Made by a program: the position numbers and the translations under genes. DNA of 64,000 nt from Pipra filicauda (Eukaryota > Chordata > Aves > Passeriformes > Pipridae): positions 5,022,001 to 5,086,000 of the forward strand of contig NW_024104421.1 of the NCBI RefSeq assembly GCF_003945595.2, written 5' to 3'. Of this stretch, positions 39,701-50,909 are shown one piece after another (positions within the stretch are counted from its first letter, which is position 1; each line of letters opens with the position of its first letter). The notes below the pieces were generated by a model. That model saw only the letters and a program-made list of their open reading frames with translations. It searched no databases and was not told the DNA's origin.

Positions 39701-40640
39701 CCTTGCCCTGGGAAATTTCCCCGGGGCCGGGGCCGCGCTCCATCCTCTGCCGCCGGCAGCCACAACTTCTGGGAACAGGCGTTTGCGGCAGTGGAGGGTC
39801 CCTCAGGTCCTACCTCCATCGCATCACCCAAGGCTTTTTTTTAGGAAGAGGAGATGAAACAGCCCGTAGGATGAGAGCTGGGCAAACCCACTGTATAAGG
39901 ACTCGGGATCTGTGTAAACAGCTGTCTGCAGTGCGTGAGGAGAGAGACAATTCCTTTTGAAGTTATTTATAGACCCGCTTTATTCTGGCAGTGAGGGGAA
40001 CCGCTGCCATTAAGGGGGGAGGAGGGAGGCGAAGTAACCATACAACAGTCTCCAGGTCACTCCCCCAACAGTGGAAATTAAACTTCTGCGTCATGCTGAA
40101 AGGGTAAAAGACTTGATTGGAGAGGTGATTTGAGGTGATCTTTTAAATGTGTTTTTGTAACATTTGAAGTATAAAGTAGGTGAGTGCTACACCTTAACGT
40201 TCAGCTCTGCTAAATATGACTGAAAAATCATCACTGTTCCTGTGTTCATCATTAAGGGAAGTAACTTGAGATTGATATGGTGCACATACACGGGAGCTAC
40301 AGAAGGAGTGTGCGTGCACACATCTGCAGCGCTCACAGCTCTACACTTCATGGTATTTTTATGCTATCTTAGAATGTAACTGGCTACGTGTTTTGTAAAG
40401 AGAAGATAAAAGTAGCAGACAGATACTCTCCCAAATTTAAAATGTATCTTTTTGTTCAACAAAAAAAATTATGCTATATGTAACGTGTAGAAATTCCATT
40501 AGAATTAATGAGATTTCTGTTAGAAACCATGAACATAATCCATATTGAGGGAAGCCACTTAAAAATTTAGGTTATATATGAATATATTCTTTAGCATACT
40601 GACTGATGCCCTTTTGGAAGTATTTTTAATAAAATAAAGG

Positions 40641-40664
40641 TTTCATTTTACTTGCAGGTAAGTG
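40641..40664 (+). promoter_or_regulatory. BICD1: Candidate recursive splice site (3'SS directly abutting 5'SS)
   Basis: Within intron 1, 1.19 kb after exon 1, the sequence TTTCATTTTACTTGCAG is immediately followed by GTAAGTG. This gives a pyrimidine tract plus CAG acceptor joined to a near-perfect donor, the consensus of zero-nucleotide recursive (ratchet) splice sites known from long introns. No other position I noticed in this intron has both halves in good form. Function is inferred from the motif alone. Confidence 0.5.
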
Positions 40665-43039
40665 AGTTATGCTACAGACTTGGTTCAGTGTCCAGAAGAG
40701 TTGAGAACATTATATTTTCTATGTGAAGAATACAGCTGTTTTTCAGAAAAACCTACTGATCTCCTTAAACTTGATCTCTGCCTCCCCACCTCCCTGAGCC
40801 TATGCAGTAGGCTCAGGACTTTGAAACCAGTAATCACAGGTTGAGTGACAGAGATACCTAACTTGAACTGGCATGAAAGGCAGTGCTATTTGAAATGACC
40901 TGACATTAATAGAGGAACAGAATTAAGGGGGAAAAGGGCAACGCAATTTCTAGGCAAAAAAAGAAGAAGAAGGAGAAGAAAGAGATAAGCAGAGCTGCAG
41001 CTAGCTGTTACCCCATCATAAGCATGTACAAAAGAAGTCTGATCAGAAGCCAGGATCACACATGGGTGCACATGGTCACAGATAGAAGGGATAGTGCAAG
41101 GAATTGACTTGAAATTATTAAACTAGAGGGATGAGTCAACACGCTTAACTGAAATCAAAGATGGGCACAAACTCTCTTCCTGCTTACCTGCCCTTGAAGT
41201 CAATGGGATTGCATGCTCTGCAGCCCAGAATGTGTCCCATGGGACCATACCTTCATGCTGTGCCAACCACAGCATGGATACTGAGGGGATATCTATGGAG
41301 ACAGGAAGAAGAGAAATCCTGTAGCTTGCCTGATTCTAAGCAAGAGTGGAGCCTCTCCAGTTTCCAGTCCAGACCTGGAGCTCTCAACTCCAGAGCTCTC
41401 CTTAGCAGCAGGTAGGGCATTTCCATCCCCCGCCTAGGCTGCAAGAGATTTTTTATTTCTTGCTTCTAACCTTTATAGCAGAAACCACAGATTCTTACTG
41501 TGCATGCAGCCCTGTGAAGGAGAATTTGCTCTTAGCCCTTCTTATTGCTATAATCTATTTTCTAGCTTCTGTGTTACCACCTCCATTATGCCTGTTCCAT
41601 CAGCACAAGTCAGAGTCATGACGGTGAGACACAAACAGATGGCACCTCCTACGACACTAGTGAGGCAGAATTCAGGTAGTTCAGGCAAACTGTTGTGGAG
41701 ACTTGGGGTCATAGGTTTGGGGGCTGTAGGGTTCTGTCTGAAAGCTCTCAAAGTGGCAGAAGTCATCTGAAAACAGCTTTTATTTTTAATTAAAGCTCTG
41801 TCCAAAATGTGTGGAGAAGGGTCGTGTTCCTACTCCAGCAAGCCCTACCAAGGACATGCTGGCCAGTGGCAGGACATCAGATGCCATGACTGACCGACTG
41901 ACTAGCAGGAGCTGGGAAGACTTCCCAGCAGGAATCTCTGCCCCTGCTCTTACCTCGCTACATCTGCAGCCTCTCTGAAGTCATAGTGGGGTATAGAAAT
42001 TAGGCCTCAAGTTTGTGCTGAAACAAGTAGTTTGTCCATTCATGAGCAATAGTAGGTGCAAGAGGGCGGGCAGGATTATGTCAGGACTACTACCTCTCCT
42101 TCTGCAGACCTTCTCTGAGCAGATTCAGTTACTGTATTTAAGTTTTGTTGAGGCAAGACTTTATTTTTTAACTGTTTCATTACTGAATTTTATTCTGTTG
42201 TTAGAAGCTTGTTGTATTTATTGCTCAGCAGACAGAGCTGCCTGTCTTTAACTACTCAGCCATGGTTTACCAGTCTGGGATCTGAAGTCTTCTTTTATGC
42301 TCCTTGGCAATCCAAAGCTCCAGTGAACTTCAGCAGTCCTTTTCCATATAGATGGCAATACAGAACCTCAGCTATATGATAATTTCCATTGTTATAGAAT
42401 GAGATGGGAGTGTAAGGCCATTATAGGATGTTGATGTAAAAGCAAATTGCAATCTATTACATTAAATATTAATACTCGTGTACAGGATATATGCTATCCA
42501 CCATGCAATATGAATTGTTTTAGTAACCTCTGATGTTTCTTCTGCTGTATTCAGAGGTCTCTGCTTTAGCCCAAGACTTTGATGTTTTGGGCCATGAGAT
42601 TGACTTATGTTACAAAGACATTATTATTATTTAAAGCTTTATTAATTTTCATAGGGCTTGGTGGTTTTTTTTTCTGTCTCAAAATGATGTTTCTCCACTT
42701 CAGTCAATTACATCTCAATTTAGTGTAATTTTGGTGCTTTGGTAAAACACTATAGTTTTAGGGCCCCTGTTCAGAAAGTTACTTGAGCAGATATACCTTT
42801 TAACCTGCACTCTGTAAGAATTCAGAGACTGAGACTCATGGGATTGAAGGTAGCTTGTTTTCATTGTCTTGCTGAGTTGGGAGTTTATTACCAGCATATT
42901 TTATGGAAAAGATTTTCTAGTGGTTTTATTATCTGTGTTCTTACATGTTCAAATTGCATTTGCTGTAAGAATAATGTGTGTTGTTAGTTTTATTTCTTCT
43001 AAAGAAGTGTAAAATGGCTTCAAATTGATCTTCTTGCCT

Positions 43040-43112
43040 GAGCTGTTTGCTGTAGCTGTCACTGCTTGAGCAATGGGGTCCATTCCAGCCTCAACCATTC
43101 CGTGATTCCCTG
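43040..43112 (+). mobile_element. CR1 LINE tail fragment
   Basis: CTGCTTGAGCAATGGGGTCC, then ATTCCAGCCTCAACCATTCC and GTGATTCCCTGAT match the extreme 3' end of CR1 ('gcttgagcagggggttgga...ccttccaacctcaaccattctgtgattctgtgat'), with an internal deletion. Confidence 0.75.
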
Positions 43113-44446
43113 ATTAGCTACTGGGCACCTGTGGTCCATAAAGTTTTTAAAGTAGAGAAACATCAGTCACATTTAGTCATGATAGAATGGGGATGGAAGG
43201 CAGCTTTGGTGTCCAACTCTGCAAGACAGTTAGGCCTGAGAAATCCTAGCAAAGATTTCTCTTTGGGAATCAAATCATAAACATAGCAGCTGAGTAGATC
43301 CTCAAGTTCCTCTCCTTAACACCTTCTCTGACTAATTTAGGCAATATCTCCCTTGGCTTCTTGGCTTTTGTGTATTTCATTCTGTGGAGATAAACTCCTC
43401 CACTGGATTGCACATAGCACTGGCTGTCTGATTTACAGGCTGAAGATGCAGTTTGATATTTGCTCTACTTTAAACACAATTATCCTTGGTAAGTTATTGG
43501 AAACCAGACTATTGGTGAGTAGCCCTATCCTTGGCAGGTCCTTGTTTTCTTTACCTCACAGAAATGTTGTATCAATGATTGTGAAGTGCTTACTCACAAT
43601 ACTACTTAATAGGGCTTCCAGAAGCAATTCTTGGTCTGTGACTGAAAATGGTTTTTGAGGCATGGAGCTGAAGGCCTCTCTGGCAGGTTCTTTTCTGGGC
43701 TGCTCTTCCCTGCACTACTTTAACACAGGTGACTCAAGCTCCATCTCTTCTGAAGCGATGCTGCCCCACCAGCTCCCCCAAAACCTCTCACACTCCTACT
43801 CCTTGAATCACCTCTGCCTCTTCCATCTTTGAAGTGCACATTTGGTGGGACTTCTCTGGATCCAAAAAGGGCAGAAGAAGGGGAGACTTCCTATCCCAAA
43901 TATAGTCCTGTTAAATGGTTGCTCTGCACACCTGTCTACATCACAGGATGCTTAGGAAAGTGTGAAGTGGTTCATAAATCCCACTGAGATGTTCTCAATT
44001 CCCCACAAAGCTGAATGTGTTCCAAATATGGAGCTTGGGAACTGTGAACTGATGCCATCTCAGTATATCTTTACACCTCCTTCCAGTGACAGTGTCTGTG
44101 GGCTTGTGTCAGATGAGGCTGAACATTTTCAGCATGTCATCCTGATCTCATCACTTTGTCTTTGGGGTCTGTTGACATTCTGTCACTCAGAAAGGCCGTG
44201 AGGGCAGGGCAAGGGTGAGAGGGACCTGCAGACCTGGAGGGACTGTACTCAGATGCTCTCTTGCACTGTTGTCTCCTCCAGAGTCCAGCCAACACTCCCT
44301 CTGTCTCCCCTGCTACTGAAAGAGCAGTTCATTTTGGGATGTGCACTTATAAGGAATGCCTTTGCAAAATCAAGCAGCAGCTTACAAATCTTTATTCAGT
44401 TATTACAGGCTGGGGACTGACTGGGAATCAGGTCTGTGGCAAAGGA

Positions 44447-44851
44447 TTCGGGGATCCTTGAGGGACAGCGAGCTGAATGTGGGACAGCAGTGTGCCCTCA
44501 CATTGAAAAGGCTATCAGCATCCTGGACTGTTAGTAGCAGAAGCATAGCTGGTGGATGGAGAGAAGTGATTATCACTTTCAAACTGGCAGTTGTTAAACC
44601 ACATCTAGAAAACAGCATCCAGTTTGGGATCCCTTAATACAAGAAAGACATGAATAAACCAGACTGAGTTCAGCAGAGGACCACCAAACACAGTCAAGAG
44701 CTGAAGCACTTGCCCTGTGAGGAGAGGCTGATGGATCTGAGCTTGTTCAGCCTGGAAAAGAGAAGGCTCTGAGGGACTCAGCAGCAGCCTGTCCATACGT
44801 ACAAGGAGGTTATTGAGATGACAGAGCCAGGCTCTTCACGATGATGGTAGA
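44447..44851 (+). mobile_element. Older CR1 LINE, left part (host of a nested CR1)
   Basis: A diverged CR1 ORF2 region: GCTGAATGTGGGACAGCAGT, AAACCACATCTAGAAAACAG, then GTTCAGCCTGGAAAAGAGAA and GAGCCAGGCTCTTCACGATG. It breaks off at GATGGT and continues at about 45829 after a younger CR1. Several stops and small indels mark it as old. Confidence 0.82.
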
Positions 44852-45828
44852 GAGTCTAATTGGAGGTCTGTAACCAATGGTGTCCCACAAGGGTTGATAC
44901 TGGGTAACTTACTCATCAGTGACTTGGATGAAGGGGCAGATGCCTCTTCAGCAAGTCCAGTGATGACACAAAACTGGGAGGAGTGGCAGATACCCCAGAG
45001 GGCTGTGCAGCCCTTCAGAAGGACCTTGACAGGTTGGAGAGATTGGCAGAGAAGAACTGTCTGAAATTTAACAAAGGCAAAGGCAGGGTCCTGCACCTGG
45101 GGAAGAATAACCTCATATACCAGCGCAGGCTGGGGGCCAACCTGCTGGAAAGCAGCTCTGCAAACAAGGACCTGGGGGTCCTGGTGGACAAGCAGCTGTC
45201 TGTGAGCCAGCAGTGTGTCCTTGTAGCCAAGAAGGCCAAGGCTATCCTGGGGTGCATTAGCAAGAGCATTACCAGCAGGTCGAGGGAGATGATCCTGCCC
45301 TTGGTGAGGCAGGATCTGGAGTGCTCTGTCCAGTTCTGGGCTCCTCAATTCAAGAGAAACAAGGAGCTCCTGGAGCAAGTCCACCAGAGATTAAGGAGGA
45401 TGATTAAGGGACTGGGGCATCTCTCTTATGAGGAAAGACTGAGGGAGCTGGGTTTGTTCAACCTTCAGAAGAGATGACTGAGAGGGGACCTCATCAGTGT
45501 CTTATAAATATCTGAAGGGAGAATATCAAGAGGATGAAGCCAGGCTTCTCTTGGTGGTGCTGAGCAATAAGATGAGAGGGAACAGGCAGAAACTGGAATG
45601 CAAGAAATTCCTCCTGACCATGAGGAAGAACTTTTTTACTGTGCAGGTGACAGTGCACTGGAACAGATTGCCCAGAGAGATTGTGGAGTCTCCCTCACTG
45701 GAGATATTCAAAAGCTGTTTGGACACAATCCTGAGTAATGTGCTTTACAGGACCTCGCTTGAGCAGGGAGGCTGGACCACATGGCCTCCAGTGGTCCCTT
45801 CCAACCTTACCCATTCTATCATTTGGTG
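44852..45828 (+). mobile_element. Younger CR1 LINE 3' fragment inserted into the older CR1
   Basis: About 980 bp of CR1 ORF2 3' half plus tail. The frame at 44983-45476 encodes GCAALQKDLDRLERLAEKNC, KFNKGKGRVLHLGKN, LGVLVDKQLSVSQQCVLVAK and [17 protein letters not shown], then hits a TGA and shifts. A second frame (45497-45829) continues with HWNRLPREIVESPSLEIFKS. These are the reverse transcriptase C-terminal conserved blocks. It ends CAGTGGTCCCTTCCAACCTT followed by CCATTCTATCATTTG. It is 5' truncated and inactivated by the stop/frameshift near 45477. Confidence 0.93.
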
Positions 45829-46052
45829 AATGGTGGGAAGACAAGAGGCAACTGACATAAATTGAAACTACATAATTTCAGACTGGATTGAAGGTAGAAC
45901 TGTTTCCCCATGAGCACAGGGAGTCCCACAGGTTACCTGCAGAGGCTGTACAGTCTCCTTTCATGGGACTTTCCAAGCCCCAGCTGGATACAACCCTAAG
46001 GAACCTGGTCTGAGCTCAGAGCTGATCCTGCTGAGAGGATGAGTGTGGACTA
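45829..46052 (+). mobile_element. Older CR1 LINE, right part
   Basis: Continuation of 44447-44851: GAATGGTGGGAAGACAAGAG, CAACTGACATAAATTGAAAC, TTTCCCCATGAGCACAGGGA, GTACAGTCTCCTTTC and GGAACCTGGTCTGAGCTCAG. These correspond to the ORF2 end that should follow '...gccaggctcttcac' in a CR1 element. The tail is lost or unrecognisable after about 46052. Confidence 0.8.
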
Positions 46053-49000
46053 GCGAAAAAAGGAGGTAGATAGCAAGGGACCTTAAGCAATGCAAAGTCC
46101 CTGAGGATACCCACTGTGCCTGGTTAAATTCCAGTAACAGCTTGCTGTGAGTTACAGCGTGGTGCCTGGAAACGGTGACCGTCAGAGGACCCATAGCCTC
46201 ACTTCATGCTTGAATTTAATATTTTCTGGCTTGTCATTAAGTCTACATTGATCTGGGGTTACTAAGGGTGTAGTTTGATGTTCACCTCTCAACAAGACAA
46301 TCCTACATCTCCCCCTGTCATTCTTGCCTCTGTTCTGGCTCTCAGCTGTGCCATTGTTCATACTGTCACACCAGGGCAGAAAACTAACCTCAGTTAAACA
46401 AAACTGAGGAAGGGGTGTATGCTGTCTGTAACCCAGGCTGGTTACATGATCTGGTTCACAATACCTTCCTGTAAACTGTTTTACCTGTATTGCCTAAAAG
46501 TCAGGAATGAATGCAGGGGAAAGAGAGGGACAGGATGAACTGCTTAAGCGGGTACTGATGTTAAGAGAGATGCTCATCGAATTATGTCAGGATTGCTTCC
46601 TCTAAGAGGAAATGAATCCTGTGCATTAGCCTACAGAAAACATAAGCAGCTGAAATCATCTTAGGGGAAATTAGGACTATTGTTGGACCTTTGGCAGGAT
46701 GCAAAGGAAAATGTAGATGAACCGTTTCTTTTCCAGGGACCTGTGTTGCCACTTGCTCTCAGTAATTGCATTGTATCGTTATGAGCCAGTACAGATGAAC
46801 ATGCAATATTAGTCCTCCTATAATAGCCAGCCCTTAAACAGTGATGGTCAGCTTTAAACAGTGGAGGCTCACATACTCACAAAATAAACAGACTTCAATT
46901 TGTTTTCTCCCAATAGTTAAATTATTTTCTTTCATCAAAGAAATCCATTTCTATCTGAGAGATTCTGATTGAATCAGTCATCTGGGTTTAACTCTTCAGA
47001 GAGAAATGGAAGTTGCAACTGGATTGTATGTCATGGAAAAGTACATTTTCCATAGATTTTTTAGAAAATATTGGATTAGTACCAAATCTAATATGACTGA
47101 TTGAGGTGTTATTGGGTAAGCCAGGCATTATTATTGTGAGCTGCTTCCTGTCTAAGGCTTAAGAATGTAAAATTAGGGATCACTGAAGAGATTTTAATCT
47201 GAAGGTCCACATCTGTTTGGAATTAGGCCTTTTGTAATGGATTTTAAAAAATAACTTACTTTAGTTGAAATACTTTTCCTTCCCTTCTGTGTTGCATTGT
47301 GGATTTTCTTTCTCAGGGGTGTGTGTGCAGTCTGTGTGCACAACAGCAGTCAGGTTGAACACCTGGCTTTACTGAAAGTGCAAGTAGGGGCAAAACAATG
47401 GTGGAGAAAATAAGATTTGGCATAAAACAATAATTTGTGAACATTCATCATAATAAAATGGGGAGCATTCTCAAAGTCAGATGGACAGAGTAAATTTGCA
47501 CCTGGGCAATTTTTATATACCTTATGCAGTTGGCAGCTGGAGGAAAATACATGCAAGATCAGGTATTTTTCTGGCTGTATTGAGGGCTTCTAGAAAAAGA
47601 GCTTTCTTCTTGAACAAGCGCTGAGTTTTTCAAATGAGCTCAAATGTGTTTGTTCTTCAGCACCTCATTTTCCTTCATGTTTTTGCGTTGGTGTTTTTTC
47701 CACATGGACAATGGAAATAAAATCCGAATCACTGCTTGTTCCTGCATCCCTCATGTCTCTGCTACGCTGTAGGGCTTTGCTGCCCAGTTGCCTTTGCTAT
47801 GGATTTCCCTTCCATATTTGTCTGATACCTGAGGGGATAATGTTTAATTTAATAGAATTCTGTACCGTACTTTTTTGGGGGGGAGGGTTGATTTTAATTT
47901 ATAATGGCAGAGACTGAAAAGGATGCCATTTCTGCTGAACTGTCTAACGTTTGTGGCGTGACTTTCATAGCCCTCTTCTTGCCTCACTTCCCTGTGAACT
48001 CAACAACACTCTTGTTTTATGTTGGGGGAGAGAGGGTATTTTCCTAATTTAGAGGAATTGGTATGGCATGTAGAGACGTGAATGTGCCCTTTGTCCCTTT
48101 ACCACTCACATCAGTAGCAGCAGATGACTATGAGGAGAAACCAGCAATTTTTGATGCTGTACTGTGAATGCAGTCCATGAGTACAGACTAGCTACAGATG
48201 GAAGTAGTTAGGAGTAGTCAGAAGGTGAAAAATGTGTCTGAGCAAGGGCAGGTGCCTAAAGCTGAAGTAGACAGGTAGAAATTAAGCTAGGTTGCAGATT
48301 AGTGTTTTACTGGGGACTCTATTTCGCTGCAGAGGGTAATATTAAAAACAATTTTGAGATTATAATATTTATGTTTCTGAATTTCTTTCACTATCAAAGT
48401 TTAATTAACTTAGTAGTTAAAAGAAGAAACAGGTCGCTGTCCTAAATATATGGTTTTGGGACAGACCTGTGAGAGCTATTAACAGCAAAAGGCTTTCACT
48501 AAGACTGCATCCAATTCCGTTTTCTTCATATCTCCTGGGGTTCCTCTCTCTCTATCTGCAGCCCATAATTTTCTACCTCATTCTTATACAGTGTTTGTCT
48601 CCTGTCCAAGATGGTTTATATACTTTTAAGTCTTTATTTTTTTTCAGTCTTTGTCCTCTATCTTAGTTAGTGTTCATTTGCTGCTGAATTTTTTATATTA
48701 AAGACCTTTTTTGTCATTGTGTGAATGTAGGAAATCTGGCCATTTCTGGCAGACTAGACCTTCCATGCCATGCTCATATATTGTAAAGATATGAGGGATT
48801 CCTAGAAACATTTAGAAATGTTTTAGCATGAACTGAAAATGAAACAACCAAGGACTTGTCTGCTCTGTTTTGTAGCAGCCTCACCATTAAAATCATCTTT
48901 GGAAAGATCACTTTTAGGGCAGCTTTAAAATTGGATTGGCTGTGTATATGCATAGGAAGAAGGCACCTTTTTCATAAGGCTTTACAAAACTAATTTTTTT

Positions 49001-50870
49001 TTTTAACTTGCTGTATGGTTTATGGGGTTGTTTGTTTATTTAACCCCAGACAAGAAAACTAATGCCCAGTGAGGTTAGATAATGCACTCAGTCCTTTTGA
49101 TTAGCACGGGGAATGGGGCCCGTTAGCCACACAGTCCTGCCATACCCTCTCCATCACCCTTACTCCTTTGAATCAGACCTAATTTACCTCTGCACTGCGT
49201 TCAATCCATCTACACAGCAAGTGGTTTCCTAGTGCTAGCAGTAATAGATATATAACACTGTGCTCAACCAAGAAGCATAAAAGACATCCTCAGTTACCAG
49301 AGTTGGCCAGTTACCAGAGTTAGTCACCTTTCACTGCAGTCAATCACCTCTGGGAACATTTCAGCTAAATTATATAAACTTCATCTCTCCTTCCTGGGGT
49401 GGTTTTTTTTTGTCTGTGTTTGTTTATTTTTTTTTATTTCGTATTCTCTCAGAACTCACAGGTGACACACAGTTAACAGGGGCAATGCAATGCGTTCGTT
49501 CGATATACACGGAACAGCCTTTCCTTGGTTCCCATAGTCACTCTGGATGGATTTAAATGTCAGTGTACTGCGAATGAACTGCGAAGTGCTGTTTGTCATC
49601 ACTGACTAATGGCTAATTCCCGCCTGGAAGTTGTTAACAACTGCAGTTTTAACTTCTGTTTTGGATACTTAGAGGAGGAAACCCAGCTCCCAGCAGTTTT
49701 AAAGCTCAGATAGGAAGACAGAAAAAGATCAGCAAACTTTTAAGTATAAAGATAGGAATTTGGGTCAGGCAAAAGGAACAGGTGGCTTGGTTGAAATAAT
49801 TCATTTATAAAAGCTTGGCTGTTGGCCGAACAGGAATGCAGCATGATTCGGATTTTGTCTTCTCAGGACTGGAGTGTTGTCTACTCACACACACAAGGCA
49901 AGATGCACTGGAGTCCTTGTCCAGAAGGATAGAGCTTTCAACCTTTTGGCATTTGAGTTTTAAGAGAACTGGAGCATTTGGTATGGAGGCACATGGGGAG
50001 TTCACAGTTGGGTTAAAGTGTCTGTGTAGATATAGCCTCTGGTTCTCAATCTGATGTCTAATCCAAGATATTTAACAACTACTGTCCAACTTGAATCTGC
50101 GATTCCTCTTACTAAAAGTGTGCTCCCGATAGCTTGTAATTTATATAATTCATAGTAGTAATAAAGTCAAGTTTGTGGGGGTTTTTTAGGTGATTAGGAA
50201 AAGTTTTTCTCATTCAGTCCTTTCTTTCTTTCTTTGATAACTGCTTGTAATTCCCATCTACAAACAGTTAGGAAAGGTTTGATTTAAGCATCACACGTGG
50301 AGAATGCCATCTCTTAACAATATACCCCATATTCAGGGTTGCACCTCAAGGTCATTTTGAAGACCAGTGCTGAAGTCCTGGCTATGTGGGTAAGGGGGGG
50401 CAATGATTTATTTGCCCACCACCTTCTGGCAAACAGCACTGCCATCAAGATGCATGCGATAAAATGTGTTATAAACTGAGAATTCGAATTTCTTCCCACT
50501 AAAGAAGGGAGAACTGGCAAAACTATAATTACTGCGTCTCAGATGTGCTCTTACTCTTCCAGTTTAATGAATTTTCATAATTCTGCTGAGCTTCAGTATC
50601 TGATCATGTGTATGTACTTGGCTAGCCCAAATATGTAAGAACAAGGGAGAAAACCCACCACAACCAAGCACAAAACCCAGCAGAAATCTGAAGGAAAGAG
50701 TTTTAAGCCGACATGTATCTTACATCTGCAGTAAGCTAAAAATATGCACCGAATCAATTACTAATCAATAAAACCTCAGTCATAAATCTAGGCCCCTGGT
50801 GACAAAATTTTAAGTAAATTGTAAGGATATGGTAACAAGGACTCCTCTGTGAAATAAAGGATATAATATC

Positions 50871-50909
50871 ATATATATGTGTGTGTGTGTGTATATATAT
50901 GTATATATA
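50871..50909. repeat. Compound (AT)n/(GT)n microsatellite
   Basis: ATATATATGTGTGTGTGTGT followed by GTATATATATGTATATATAA: alternating purine-pyrimidine blocks, AT then GT then AT. Confidence 0.95.
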
